This document shows, piece by piece, positions 15,869-24,986 of a DNA stretch of 64,000 nucleotides; the first letter of the stretch is position 1, and each line of letters begins with the position of its first letter. The translations under genes were made by a program, and so were the position numbers. The notes under the pieces were generated by a model, which saw only the letters and a list, made by a program, of their open reading frames with translations, had not been told where the DNA came from and did no database searches. This DNA is from Halieaceae bacterium (GTDB taxonomy: Bacteria; Pseudomonadota; Gammaproteobacteria; Pseudomonadales; Halieaceae): the NCBI GenBank assembly GCA_028280635.1, contig JANQLM010000104.1, forward strand, positions 1 through 64,000, written 5' to 3'.

Positions 15869-18037
15869 ATGGCTGTCGAGACGAAGAAAACCTTCTGCCG
15901 GTTCTGTCACGTGTTCTGTGGCATGGAAGTGGATGTGGATGACGGTAAAGTCGTTGATGTCCGCGGTGACCACGACAATCCCATCTCCGAGGGCTACACC
16001 TGCCCCAAGGGTCGCAGTGAAGTCGACCGCATCAACCACCCCGAGCGTTTCACCGCCTGCCAGAAGCGGGTAGAGGGACAGCTACAGCCGATAGACACCA
16101 CCCAGGCCCTGGACGAAATTGGTGAGCGTCTGCGCGCCATTATCGCAGAGCACGGTCCGCACTCTGTTGCGGTTTACAGCGGCTGCGGCGGCCACCGCAC
16201 GGCGGCCGGCGGGCCATGGTTCGTGGGCAAGTGGCTGGAGGCCCTGGGTTCCCGAGGCATGTACACCTCCTACACTATCGATTCCCCGGCACTGTCAATT
16301 GCCACCGGCTGGCTGTTTGGCGCACCCATGCCCTTTGGCTCACCGGACATCGAGAACTCCGAGGTGGCCATGTACGTGGCCACCAACCCGACTGTGTCGC
16401 ACCTGTGGACCATGCCCCAGTCGAACCCATCGACGCGCCTTAAAAACACCCTGAAGCGCGGTATGAAGCTGGTGGTGATCGACCCGCGCAAGTGCGATGT
16501 GGCGCGCCGTGCCGATGTGCACCTGCAGGTGAAGCCGGGCGAGGATGCCACCCTGCTGGCGGCCATGATCAAGGTGATCATCGACAACGAGTGGCATGAC
16601 AAGGAGTATGTAGCGTCCTACTGCTCCGGATTTGAAGAACTGAAGGCCGCGGTCGCCGACTTCGATCTTGACTACGCCGCGGCGCGCACCACGGTGCCGA
16701 AAGACACCATTGTTGAAGGTGCCAGAGTCTTCGCCACCGCCGGCAGCGGCGCGGCCCAGACCGGTACCGGGCTGCACATGGCCGCCCACCAGAACCTGTG
16801 CGTGTTCCTGGTGTGGGTGATCAATGCCATTTGTGGCCGTTACGACCGCCGCGGCGGCATGACCCGTATTACCGGCGCTTTGTCACAGCCGCTGCCGGAG
16901 AATATGGGGCCGCTGCCGATTCCCACCTTCAGTGGTGAAGTGTCACGCATTCGCGGCATTCGCGGCATGTCCGGACTGTTCGGCTACAACGAGATGCCCA
17001 CCAATACGCTGACCGACGAGATTCTCACACCCGGCGAGGGGCAGGTAAGGGCGCTGATCGTCAACGGCGGCAACCCGGCGCTGGTGTTCAGCAATACCGA
17101 GCGCACGGTGGAGGCGCTCAAGAGCCTGGACCTGCTGGTGTGCCTGGACCTGTTCGAATCGGCCACCGCACGCTACGCCGATTACCTGATGGCGGTGAAG
17201 CACCCCTTCGAGCGCAGTGACATCCCGCACATGATGAATATGTTCTACCCGCAACCCTTCATGCAGTACACCGACAAGCTGGTCGAACCTCCGGCAGGCA
17301 CCATTGAGGAGTGGGATTTCTTCTGGGAAGTTGGCGAGCGGCTCGGCATTCGAGCGGCGGTTCCGGGCCTGCCGGAAGACCGCAAGCCCGATGCGGAGGA
17401 GATCATGCAGGCGCTGAACGCCAATTCGCGCACGCCCTTCGAGGACCTCAAGGAGAATCCCAGCGGCAAGCTCTACGGTGACCGCGAGACCGAAGTGGGC
17501 GGGGTGATTCCCAATATGATCGGCCACGCCGACCGGCGTATCGCCGTGGGCAACCCGGAGCCGATGACGGAACTGCGCGAGGTGCGCGCCGAGCCCATGC
17601 CGGTGGCCGGCAGCTACAGCCCGGAGAAGGACTTCCAGTTTCGCGCCATTACCTACCGCATGCCCGAGGTGTACTGCACCACCGGCCATAATTTACCGCG
17701 TGCCGAGAAAAAGCGGCCCTACAACCCGGTGCTGATCTCCCGCGACGATCTCGCCGCCCACGGCTTTACCGACGGTGAGTGTGTGATCGTTGACTCAGGC
17801 TTCGGCCAGCAGGAAGGGATTCTCGAGGCCTCCGACGATGTGGCCAGCGGTACCCTGGGTATCGCCCACGGCTGGGGTGACCCCGGTGACGACCGCCCGG
17901 TGGAGGAGAAGGGCATCAATGTGCAGGCCCTGATCCCGGCTCACGAGCGCTACGATCGCGTCACCGGCCTGGCCCAGCAGAGTGCCTACCCGGTCAACCT
18001 GCGCAAACACGAGGGCCGCATTATCGCCCGGCAGTAA
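15869..18037 (+). CDS. Molybdopterin-dependent oxidoreductase, DMSO reductase/Fdh superfamily
   Basis: A 722-residue cytoplasmic enzyme (no leader). The N-terminal [4Fe-4S] ligands are C10, C13, C17 and C45. Bis-MGD binding segments include YVATNPTVSHLW, VVIDPRKCDVARRADVHLQVKPGEDATLL, VNGGNPALVF and the C-terminal TGHNLPRAEKKRPYNP. The loop that normally supplies the metal ligand (around TSYTIDSPALS) shows no Cys or selenocysteine codon, so it is not a standard formate dehydrogenase; Ser or Asp might coordinate the metal. Related stand-alone enzymes are common in marine gammaproteobacteria, with unknown substrates. It is transcribed divergently from the TetR operon, across the candidate operator. 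Confidence 0.82.
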   Translation: MAVETKKTFCRFCHVFCGMEVDVDDGKVVDVRGDHDNPISEGYTCPKGRSEVDRINHPERFTACQKRVEGQLQPIDTTQALDEIGERLRAIIAEHGPHSVAVYSGCGGHRTAAGGPWFVGKWLEALGSRGMYTSYTIDSPALSIATGWLFGAPMPFGSPDIENSEVAMYVATNPTVSHLWTMPQSNPSTRLKNTLKRGMKLVVIDPRKCDVARRADVHLQVKPGEDATLLAAMIKVIIDNEWHDKEYVASYCSGFEELKAAVADFDLDYAAARTTVPKDTIVEGARVFATAGSGAAQTGTGLHMAAHQNLCVFLVWVINAICGRYDRRGGMTRITGALSQPLPENMGPLPIPTFSGEVSRIRGIRGMSGLFGYNEMPTNTLTDEILTPGEGQVRALIVNGGNPALVFSNTERTVEALKSLDLLVCLDLFESATARYADYLMAVKHPFERSDIPHMMNMFYPQPFMQYTDKLVEPPAGTIEEWDFFWEVGERLGIRAAVPGLPEDRKPDAEEIMQALNANSRTPFEDLKENPSGKLYGDRETEVGGVIPNMIGHADRRIAVGNPEPMTELREVRAEPMPVAGSYSPEKDFQFRAITYRMPEVYCTTGHNLPRAEKKRPYNPVLISRDDLAAHGFTDGECVIVDSGFGQQEGILEASDDVASGTLGIAHGWGDPGDDRPVEEKGINVQALIPAHERYDRVTGLAQQSAYPVNLRKHEGRIIARQ

Positions 18038-18052
18038 CGGCACTCATTGCGG

Positions 18053-19564
18053 CTATTCGAACTGGATGCTATCCAGTCGCGCCGCGTAGCATTCGGATGG
18101 GCCTTCACATTCGGCGTAGTTGAATAGCCAGGCAATCTCGTAAACCGGGTCGTCACTGGCTGGCAGTGGCAGGCGTAAGCTAAGGGGTTGGCTGCCCACT
18201 GGCAGCGTGCTTTCCTCGACTGCACCTGCCCGGCTCTTCACGATAAACCTGACGGTACGCTGAGTGTCAGGTCCGGGTGAGCCCGGTGTCAGATTTACGC
18301 GCAGGTGGCCAGCCTGTGACCGAGGTGTGCTCAGGTAGAGCGTTCCCTGTTGTTGAAGTCGGTTTCCGGTGACCCCGAACAGGATACCGGCATGCGGTGG
18401 CCCACCCTCCCAGCGGAACTCGCCGGGCAGTGCTTCCGCGCGCAGCGTGTGATGCTGTTCCGTATCCGCTGTCGATGCGCTGTCGGCTTCGGCATCAGCG
18501 AACGCAGCAACGACGGTGGCTTCAGCCGCTGTCCATTCCGGCATCGGCACAATGCCCTGGCTTGCCAGCTGCGCCAGCAGGCCAATAGCCACGCGCTCGG
18601 TTGCCCAAGGTGCGGGATGGCAGTCGTTGTCGTTGATGCACCACCGCGCCGTGTCGCGCTGTAATTCGCGCGGCAGGTGTACCACCGGCAGGGAGAACCC
18701 GGTGTCGCTCAGCAGTGGGTCTAGAAAGGCCCGCGGATGGGTGCGCCAGAACAACGAGCCCGCCCTGGCAGAACCCCACCAGAGCAGTACAACGGGTAGC
18801 TGATAGCGCTCGCTGGATGCTTCTATGAGTTGCAGATTCTGCTGCCAACGCGCACGCACCGCCGGCATCTGCAGGTCCCTGAGGGTATCGTTGGGTCCCC
18901 AGAAAGGCGCGGCACCGGTCTTTTGAGGCCCGGCAAAGCGACCGAGCACCCCGGGCGGTACGGGTCCCGCCGAATCCCAGATATCGTTTCGCAGCAGGCT
19001 CCAGACCAGCACATCGGGCGCGAGACTTTCCAGGTGATGCTCCAGGAAGGCGGCCTGATCCCGGGTGTTCCAGCCGGGCAGGGCAACCGTGATGAATTCG
19101 AAGCGATCAGTGCCGAACTTGTCTGATGCCAGTTTGTCCAACTGGGCTGCCACAGTGTGTTGGTCCGCGATCTTGAAGCCGAACAACACCGAGTCACCGA
19201 GCAGGACGACGCGGGTGACGCCTTCCGCTTTGGGGCCGGGTTCGGGGCCACGCAGGCCCAGTGAATTGACGGCATAGCCGCCGTCAGGTCCGGCGTGCCA
19301 GCTGACTTTGTCCAGGTAGGGATTGATCACATAGCTGATGTTGCGAGCGGCGTGGGGATAGACTGCGCGGTCGGATTCGCTGCCCCCCAGGAGTTCCGCC
19401 TGCAATTCCAACTGTGACAGCAGTCCAGCCCGCATCCCGTCCAGTTTGCTGTGCTGTACATAGAGATATACAGCCATTGCGACCGTGCTTGCAAAGAAGG
19501 TCAGCACCAACACCAGCAGGAAGCTGGTCAGCCGCTGCAAGCGGTCGTAGGTTAACTCTGCCAT
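18053..19564 (-). CDS. Membrane-anchored SGNH-like hydrolase of a carbamoyltransferase locus
   Basis: A 503-residue protein with one N-terminal membrane helix (about 13-36) and a periplasmic SGNH/GDSL-like domain. Block I is GDS (123-125, LLGDSVLFGF), a LLRNDIWD segment near 191-197 resembles block III, and DNDCHPAP near 312-319 resembles the catalytic Asp/His block. After residue 330 there is an additional beta-rich domain. SGNH proteins are frequent neighbours of NodU-type carbamoyltransferases with SxtJ and DUF5989 proteins, as seen here divergently. An esterase or acyltransferase role on a secreted or envelope glycan or metabolite is inference. Confidence 0.72.
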   Translation of the reverse strand: MAELTYDRLQRLTSFLLVLVLTFFASTVAMAVYLYVQHSKLDGMRAGLLSQLELQAELLGGSESDRAVYPHAARNISYVINPYLDKVSWHAGPDGGYAVNSLGLRGPEPGPKAEGVTRVVLLGDSVLFGFKIADQHTVAAQLDKLASDKFGTDRFEFITVALPGWNTRDQAAFLEHHLESLAPDVLVWSLLRNDIWDSAGPVPPGVLGRFAGPQKTGAAPFWGPNDTLRDLQMPAVRARWQQNLQLIEASSERYQLPVVLLWWGSARAGSLFWRTHPRAFLDPLLSDTGFSLPVVHLPRELQRDTARWCINDNDCHPAPWATERVAIGLLAQLASQGIVPMPEWTAAEATVVAAFADAEADSASTADTEQHHTLRAEALPGEFRWEGGPPHAGILFGVTGNRLQQQGTLYLSTPRSQAGHLRVNLTPGSPGPDTQRTVRFIVKSRAGAVEESTLPVGSQPLSLRLPLPASDDPVYEIAWLFNYAECEGPSECYAARLDSIQFE

Positions 19565-19729
19565 GAGCCTGTGACTGCCGGTGTTGGGTCCGTCGAAGAA
19601 GAGCTCGCCAGCCTAACACTTTGTCCGGCGGCATTCAGCACAGCGCCCCGGGAAGCGCTTGCTTGCCCGGGTTTACTCGTGTCCTGCACGGCATTATGGT
19701 GGGGCGCTGAATCTACCGGGGAAACAGTT

Positions 19730-21571
19730 TTGGTTCATATTTTGGGGATATCGGCCTACTACCACGACAGCGCGGCGGCGTTGATCCGTGATGGCGATAT
19801 CGTGGCTGCCGCCCAGGAGGAACGCTTTACGCGACGCAAGCACGATGCCGCCTTTCCTCACAATGCGGCCGCCTACTGCCTTCGCGAAGCGGGTGTTTCC
19901 CTGACCGATGTGGATCACATCGTCTTTTACGACAAACCCCTGATCAAGTTTGAGCGCCTGCTGGAAACTTATCTGGCCTACGCGCCGCGCGGTTTTCGCT
20001 CGTTCCTGGCGTCCATGCCCGTGTGGCTGAAAGAAAAGCTGTATCTGAAAGCCGTGTTGAAAAAAGAGCTGGCGGAACTGGGTAGCTGCAGGGTGGACGA
20101 GCTCCCCAGCCTGCTGTTCACCGAACACCACAAGGCTCATGCCGCCTCCGCTTTTTTCCCCAGCCCGTTTGAACGGGCGGGCGTGATGTGCCTGGATGGC
20201 GTGGGGGAGTGGGCTTCAAGCTCGGTCTGGTTGGGTGAAGCCAATGCCCTTATTCCCCAATGGGAGATGCATTTTCCTCATTCCCTGGGCCTGCTCTATT
20301 CGGCCTTCACCTACTACACCGGGTTCAAGGTGAATTCGGGTGAGTACAAACTCATGGGCCTGGCGCCCTACGGTAAACCTCGCTTCGTCGACCTGATTCG
20401 CGACAAGCTGCTGGACCTGAAAGAAGACGGCACGTTTCGGCTGGATATGTCCTACTTCAATTACGCCACCGGATTGACGATGACCAGCCACCGCTTCCAC
20501 GATCTGTTCGGCGCCGACCCAAGGCAGCCGGAGTCCGAGCTGACACAGCGAGAAATGGACATCGCCGCCTCCATACAGGCGGTTACGGAAGACATCGTCA
20601 TGCGCCTGGCTGGCACGGTTCGCAAAGAACTCGATGTGAGCCATCTTTGCCTGGCAGGAGGTGTGGCGCTGAACTGCGTCGCCAACGGCAAGTTGCTGCG
20701 GTCTGGCGTGTTTGAGGATATGTGGATTCAACCGGCGGCGGGAGATGCCGGCGGGGCCCTGGGGGCTGCGCTGTCAATCTGGCACGAGTACCTCGAGCAG
20801 CCGCGTACACCTGTGGCCGACGACAGCATGCGTGGCGCGTATCTGGGCTGCTCTTATACCGGTGAAGAGATTGCTTCGTCTCTTGATAACTTCGGTGCGC
20901 ACTATCAGCGCCTGAATGACGATGAGCTGCTGCCTTTGCTGGCCAGACTGCTTGATGACGGCAAGGTGGTGGGCTGGATGCAAGGTCGCATGGAGTTCGG
21001 CCCCCGGGCCCTGGGCGCCAGGTCCATACTGGGTGATGCACGCAATACCGCCATGCAGTCGGTCATGAACCTGAAGATCAAGTTCAGGGAGTCCTTTCGG
21101 CCATTCGCGCCGCTAGTGCGGGCTGAGCAGGTGAGTGAGTATTTCCAGCACACCGGTCCCAGTCCCTACATGCTGCTGGTAGCGCCGGTCCGGGAAGAGC
21201 GGCGGCTGGCGATGACAGCAGACCAGCAGGGGATGTTCGGGATCGACAAGCTGAACATCCCCCGCTCAGATTTGCCGGCGGTAACGCACGTCGACTATTC
21301 TGCGCGCCTGCAAACCGTTCACGAACAGACCAACCCGCGCATGTACAAGCTGCTGGAGGCCTTCGAGAACCAGACCGGCTGCGGCGTATTGGTCAACACC
21401 TCCTTCAATGTGCGCGGAGAGCCCATCGTGAATACTCCGGAAGACGCCTACCGATGTTTTATGCGCACTGGCATGGACTACCTGGTCATCGAAGATTTCC
21501 TGTTGAGTAAGCACGATCAACCGGCATGGGACGAGCAACAGGATTGGGAGAAAGAATTTGAGCTGGATTGA
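19730..21571 (+). CDS. NodU/CmcH-family carbamoyltransferase
   Basis: The protein is 613 residues from TTG 19730, chosen because the family begins at once with VHILGISAYYHDSAAAL; the upstream open frame (from 19571) overlaps the divergent promoter. A GGGGAAA stretch precedes the TTG. The enzyme transfers carbamoyl from carbamoyl phosphate via carbamoyl-AMP. The Kae1-like metal and ATP site (TEHHKAHAASAFF, AGGVALNCVANG, GDAGGALGAAL) and the C-terminal YrdC-like/CmcH segment (GRMEFGPRALGARSIL, NTSFNVRGEPIV) are intact. The acceptor is unknown; relatives act on Nod factors, antibiotics, saxitoxin or glycans. It is followed by an SxtJ-like membrane protein. Confidence 0.9.
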   Translation: MVHILGISAYYHDSAAALIRDGDIVAAAQEERFTRRKHDAAFPHNAAAYCLREAGVSLTDVDHIVFYDKPLIKFERLLETYLAYAPRGFRSFLASMPVWLKEKLYLKAVLKKELAELGSCRVDELPSLLFTEHHKAHAASAFFPSPFERAGVMCLDGVGEWASSSVWLGEANALIPQWEMHFPHSLGLLYSAFTYYTGFKVNSGEYKLMGLAPYGKPRFVDLIRDKLLDLKEDGTFRLDMSYFNYATGLTMTSHRFHDLFGADPRQPESELTQREMDIAASIQAVTEDIVMRLAGTVRKELDVSHLCLAGGVALNCVANGKLLRSGVFEDMWIQPAAGDAGGALGAALSIWHEYLEQPRTPVADDSMRGAYLGCSYTGEEIASSLDNFGAHYQRLNDDELLPLLARLLDDGKVVGWMQGRMEFGPRALGARSILGDARNTAMQSVMNLKIKFRESFRPFAPLVRAEQVSEYFQHTGPSPYMLLVAPVREERRLAMTADQQGMFGIDKLNIPRSDLPAVTHVDYSARLQTVHEQTNPRMYKLLEAFENQTGCGVLVNTSFNVRGEPIVNTPEDAYRCFMRTGMDYLVIEDFLLSKHDQPAWDEQQDWEKEFELD

Positions 21572-21594
21572 TCCAGGGGGCAGCGTCATTACTC

Positions 21595-22011
21595 ATGGCT
21601 GATGCGTCGATACCTGAGTTGGATCGCAGGGGCCTGCGCCAGTTTGGCTGGATGCTGGGCGGCTTCCTGGCGGGTGGCTTCGGCCTGCTGGTTCCATGGC
21701 TGTGGGGCCTCGATCGCCTGCCCGTCTACGAGTGGTTCCTCGTGGGGGCGGTGTTTGTTGCCTGGGCAAGCATTGCACCGGATTCGCTGCGACTGGTGTA
21801 TCGCTCCTGGATGCGCATTGCCCTGGCTGTTGGCAAGGTCGTCAATACCTTGATATTGGCCGTGGTGTTCTTTATTTTTGTCGCCCCGATGGGGCTAGTG
21901 ATGAGGATGCTCGGCCATGACCCCATGCGGCGTAAGCTGGATAGGGCGGCCGGCAGCTATCGAGTAGAGAGCAAGGTCTCTGCTCGCGACCAGGTGGAGA
22001 AACCTTACTGA
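21595..22011 (+). CDS. SxtJ-like small membrane protein
   Basis: The protein is 138 residues from ATG 21595 (a TTG at 21568 overlapping the carbamoyltransferase stop is an alternative). Three hydrophobic helices are visible near residues 17-38, 45-62 and 80-103, with a charged tail ending in DPMRRKLDRAAGSY. This fits the SxtJ-type proteins that accompany NodU/CmcH carbamoyltransferases. Its biochemical role is unknown; it may anchor or partner the transferase at the membrane. Its stop overlaps the ATG of the next gene by one base. Confidence 0.78.
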   Translation: MADASIPELDRRGLRQFGWMLGGFLAGGFGLLVPWLWGLDRLPVYEWFLVGAVFVAWASIAPDSLRLVYRSWMRIALAVGKVVNTLILAVVFFIFVAPMGLVMRMLGHDPMRRKLDRAAGSYRVESKVSARDQVEKPY

Positions 22012-22163
22012 TGTTTGAGCTATTGGGCGATCTCTGGGGCTTTATGCGCGAGCGCAAGAAGCTGTGGCTGACGCCGCTCCTGGTCGTCCTGCTCCTGTTT
22101 GGCGTGCTGATCGTATTTGCGCCAGGCTCAGCCGTCGCACCGTTCATCTACACGCTGTTCTGA
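22011..22163 (+). CDS. DUF5989 family mini membrane protein
   Basis: A 50-residue protein sharing the A of the preceding TGA with its own ATG. It reads MFELLGDLWGFMRERKK, then one strong membrane helix (about 20-44) and FIYTLF at the end. This pattern is that of DUF5989 proteins, which regularly follow SxtJ in carbamoyltransferase loci. The function is unknown; tight translational coupling suggests a small subunit of a membrane complex. Confidence 0.78.
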   Translation: MFELLGDLWGFMRERKKLWLTPLLVVLLLFGVLIVFAPGSAVAPFIYTLF

Positions 22164-22169
22164 GAAAAG

Positions 22170-22185
22170 CCCCCGCGCCAGGGGG
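22170..22185. terminator. GC-rich hairpin between convergent genes
   Basis: Five C bases and five G bases flank a 6-base loop in the 43-base gap between the DUF5989 gene and the convergent aldehyde dehydrogenase. There is no T tract, so termination activity is doubtful. Confidence 0.3.
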
Positions 22186-22206
22186 GACCCCTGTCGCCAG
22201 ACCTGT

Positions 22207-23721
22207 TTATTCGCCGCTGCTGAACTCAATGCCCTGGGCCAGGGGTAACTCAGAGCTGTAGTTCACTGTGACCGTCTGGCGGCGCATATAGGCTTTCCAG
22301 GCATCCGAGCCGGACTCCCGGCCGCCGCCGGTTTCCTTCTCGCCGCCGAAGGCGCCACCAATCTCCGCGCCGCTGGGCCCGATGTTGACGTTGGCAATGC
22401 CGCAGTCGCTGCCGGCGGCGGACAGGAAGGTCTCCGCCTCCAGCACATTGCGGGTGAATATGCAGGATGACAGCCCCTGGGGCACGTCGTTGTGCAGGGC
22501 GATCGCCTGGTCCAGGTTGTGGTATTGCAGCACGTAGAGCACCGGCGCAAAGGTCTCGGTGCGGACCAGGGCGTCCTGGGTGTCCGTTTCCACCAGCGCC
22601 GGTTGCACGTAGTACCCGCCTTCACAGCCTGTTATCTCGATGCGTTCGCCGCCCGTCACGGGGCGGCCTGCATCGCGCAGGGAGTCCAGCAGCACCTGCA
22701 TGGCATCGTAGGCGGCTTCATCGATCAATGGTCCCGCCAGTACGCCGTCTTCCAGGGGGTTGCCGATGGGAATCTGGGCATAGACCTTATGCAGGCGCGC
22801 CATCAGTTCGGCGTGCACGTCACGGTGCACCAGCAGGCGGCGCAGGGTGGTGCAGCGCTGGCCGGTGGTGCCTACGGCGGAGAACAGGATGGCGCGCACG
22901 GCCATATCCAGGTCTGCCGAGGGAGTAACAATCATGGCGTTGTTGCCGCCCAGTTCCAGCAGGCAGCGGCCAAAACGCTCCGCGACCAGCGGGCCGACGG
23001 CCCTGCCCATGCGGGTGGAGCCGGTGGCGCTGACCAGGGCAACCCCCGGGTGGCGCACCAGCGCCTCGCCGATATCGGCACCGCCGATCGCCAGGTGTGC
23101 CAGGTCGTCCGGGGCATCGCCAAAGCGGGCCGCGGCGCGGCGCAGCAGTTCGGTGCAGGCGATGGCGGTCAGGGGCGTCTTTTCCGAGGGTTTCCAGATC
23201 ACCGGGTCGCCACAGACCAGTGCTATGGCGGTATTCCAGGCCCACACCGCCACCGGGAAATTGAAGGCGGAAATGACTGCCACCGGCCCCAGCGGTTGCC
23301 AGGTCTCGCGCATGGTGTGGCCGGGCCGCTCCGAGGGCATGGTCAGGCCGTAGAGCTGCCGGGACAGGCCGACGGCAAAGTCGCAGATGTCGATCATCTC
23401 CTGTACCTCGCCCAGGCCTTCCTGCAGCAGCTTGCCGCATTCCATGGTCACCAGGGTGCCCAGGGCCTGCTTGTTGGCGCGAAGCTCCTCGCCGAACAAG
23501 CGCACAAGTTCGCCGCGGCGGGGCGCGGGCACTTCTCGCCAGGCGCGAAACGCCACACCGGCGGCGGTGATCTTTGCCTCCAGGTCGGCCGCGGTATCCA
23601 GCGGTGCACTCCCCAGCAGGGAGCCATCCACGGGGGAGTGCACGGCGAGTTCGCCGCTGACGCCGGCAAGATTGAGCTGTTCGAACACGTCCGGCAGCAA
23701 ATGGGCCATGGATGGATTCAT
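22207..23721 (-). CDS. amaB: ALDH7-family L-2-aminoadipate-6-semialdehyde dehydrogenase
   Basis: A 504-residue aldehyde dehydrogenase of the ALDH7 (antiquitin) group, oxidising L-2-aminoadipate 6-semialdehyde (in equilibrium with piperideine-6-carboxylate) to 2-aminoadipate with NAD. Seen: SAFNFPVAVWAWN, WKPSEKTPLTA, the ELGGNNA Glu, catalytic Cys in GTTGQRCTTLRR, and the group-specific PSGAEIGGAFGGEKETGGG with DAWKAYMRRQT. It lies just downstream of a saccharopine-dehydrogenase gene on the same strand, giving two consecutive steps of lysine breakdown. The gap is 8 bases, so they form one operon. Confidence 0.9.
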   Translation of the reverse strand: MNPSMAHLLPDVFEQLNLAGVSGELAVHSPVDGSLLGSAPLDTAADLEAKITAAGVAFRAWREVPAPRRGELVRLFGEELRANKQALGTLVTMECGKLLQEGLGEVQEMIDICDFAVGLSRQLYGLTMPSERPGHTMRETWQPLGPVAVISAFNFPVAVWAWNTAIALVCGDPVIWKPSEKTPLTAIACTELLRRAAARFGDAPDDLAHLAIGGADIGEALVRHPGVALVSATGSTRMGRAVGPLVAERFGRCLLELGGNNAMIVTPSADLDMAVRAILFSAVGTTGQRCTTLRRLLVHRDVHAELMARLHKVYAQIPIGNPLEDGVLAGPLIDEAAYDAMQVLLDSLRDAGRPVTGGERIEITGCEGGYYVQPALVETDTQDALVRTETFAPVLYVLQYHNLDQAIALHNDVPQGLSSCIFTRNVLEAETFLSAAGSDCGIANVNIGPSGAEIGGAFGGEKETGGGRESGSDAWKAYMRRQTVTVNYSSELPLAQGIEFSSGE

Positions 23722-23729
23722 GGGGGTTC

Positions 23730-24839
23730 CTATTCTTCAGTAACGGCAAACTGCCGGGCAGATTCCGGGGTAAATATGCGGCCGAAGCGGTTGGCCAGGA
23801 AATCCTCCAGGACCACCTGCTCCTGGCGCACCAGTCCTCGGCTCGGCAGCTTGCCTTCCGCCAGCAGGTCGAGCATGGCACAGATGGCGCTGGCTGTGGT
23901 GAGCTGGATGGCCGAACGCTGGATGCCGTCCTCGGCCCGGCCGTAGACCTTGTTGACATAGGTTTCCTGTTGCAACTGGCCATCGCGCATGCCGCTGACG
24001 GTGGCGAAGATCAGCACCACGTCCTGGAAGGTGGCAGGTATGGCGTATTCCATAATGTCTTTCAGCAGGTCCCGGCGCTCGGACAGCTTCAGGTCCAGCA
24101 GCAGGGTGCGCATGATATCCAGGTGGCCCGGGTAGCGGATGGTCTGGTAGCTGAGATTGTTGACCCGACCTGCCAGGCTGTCAGCCAGCGAGCCCTGGCC
24201 ACCGGAGGTGTTGAAGCTCTCGTAGCGGGTGCCGTCCAGGCTGAAGTATTTGCGTTGGGTCAGTGCGGGCAGGGTGACCCTCTCGCCGTCCATGATCGCC
24301 TCGCACTGCTCGCAGTACTCGTTGATCAGGCCCTCGGTGCTCCAGGTCAGGTTGTAGAGCAGGGAATTGGTGGGATAGCGGGGCAGGGCGCCGACCCGCA
24401 TGCGCACTGTGTCGAGGGTGTCGAATTTCTCGCACAGCCAGTGGGCGACAATGGAGATAAAACCCGGCGCCAGGCCGCACTGGGGGATGAAAGCGCTGTC
24501 GGCGGCTTCGGCCAGCGCCCAGACCCGCCGGGTGCTGGCGATGTCTTCGGTCAGGTCCAGGTAGTGGACAGCGGCTGTTTTCGCAGCCTCCGCCACCGCG
24601 GGTGTGATATGGAAGGGCCCGGCGCTGAGCACCGCAAACTGGCCGTCCAGCGCAGCGGCCAGGGCGTTGGCGTCTGACACTGCCAGGCACTGCTTGCTGA
24701 GGCGGGCATGCTCCGGCACCCGGGCTAGCTGCGCTTCGGAGCTGTCCAGCAGCGTGATGTGATAGTCACCGGAGGCCAGCAGCAACTCACAAATTGTGGT
24801 GCCGACCTTGCCGGAGCCAATCAGGACGATTCGCTTCAT
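23730..24839 (-). CDS. Saccharopine dehydrogenase (lysine degradation)
   Basis: A 369-residue protein with an N-terminal Rossmann motif (IVLIGSGKVGTTICELL, about 4-20) and the saccharopine-dehydrogenase C-terminal catalytic domain (QCGLAPGFISIVAHWL, NLSYQTIRYPGHLDIM). It would split saccharopine into glutamate and aminoadipate semialdehyde, which the downstream ALDH7 enzyme oxidises. No separate lysine-ketoglutarate reductase gene is in the window, so the full pathway needs a partner elsewhere, or this protein acts on a related substrate. Confidence 0.86.
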   Translation of the reverse strand: MKRIVLIGSGKVGTTICELLLASGDYHITLLDSSEAQLARVPEHARLSKQCLAVSDANALAAALDGQFAVLSAGPFHITPAVAEAAKTAAVHYLDLTEDIASTRRVWALAEAADSAFIPQCGLAPGFISIVAHWLCEKFDTLDTVRMRVGALPRYPTNSLLYNLTWSTEGLINEYCEQCEAIMDGERVTLPALTQRKYFSLDGTRYESFNTSGGQGSLADSLAGRVNNLSYQTIRYPGHLDIMRTLLLDLKLSERRDLLKDIMEYAIPATFQDVVLIFATVSGMRDGQLQQETYVNKVYGRAEDGIQRSAIQLTTASAICAMLDLLAEGKLPSRGLVRQEQVVLEDFLANRFGRIFTPESARQFAVTEE

Positions 24840-24931
24840 ACCCTATGCTGGCCCACCGGCGTTGGCCTGTCCTTGTTCTGAGACAAGTATCCCGCGATTC
24901 TGCCGCGCGTCGCCGGGCCCTTGTGAGGCTG

Positions 24932-24937
24932 TATAAT
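24932..24937 (+). promoter_or_regulatory. Probable -10 box for the DUF885 gene
   Basis: A perfect TATAAT preceded by TG lies 49 bases before the chosen ATG in the divergent gap with the saccharopine dehydrogenase gene. No good -35 is visible. Confidence 0.4.
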
Positions 24938-24986
24938 CCGGGCCGTCACGGTGTATGGGTACCGCCCTGAAAAACCTGGAGACTTC

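Noticed and set aside
19571..19729. N-terminal extension of the carbamoyltransferase
   Set aside because: The added residues do not resemble the family and overlap the divergent promoter; the family begins at VHILGISAYYHDSAA.
22492..23946. Long forward frame over the ALDH7 gene
   Set aside because: It is a His/Gln/Gly-rich shadow with no start signal; the reverse-strand ALDH has full catalytic motifs.
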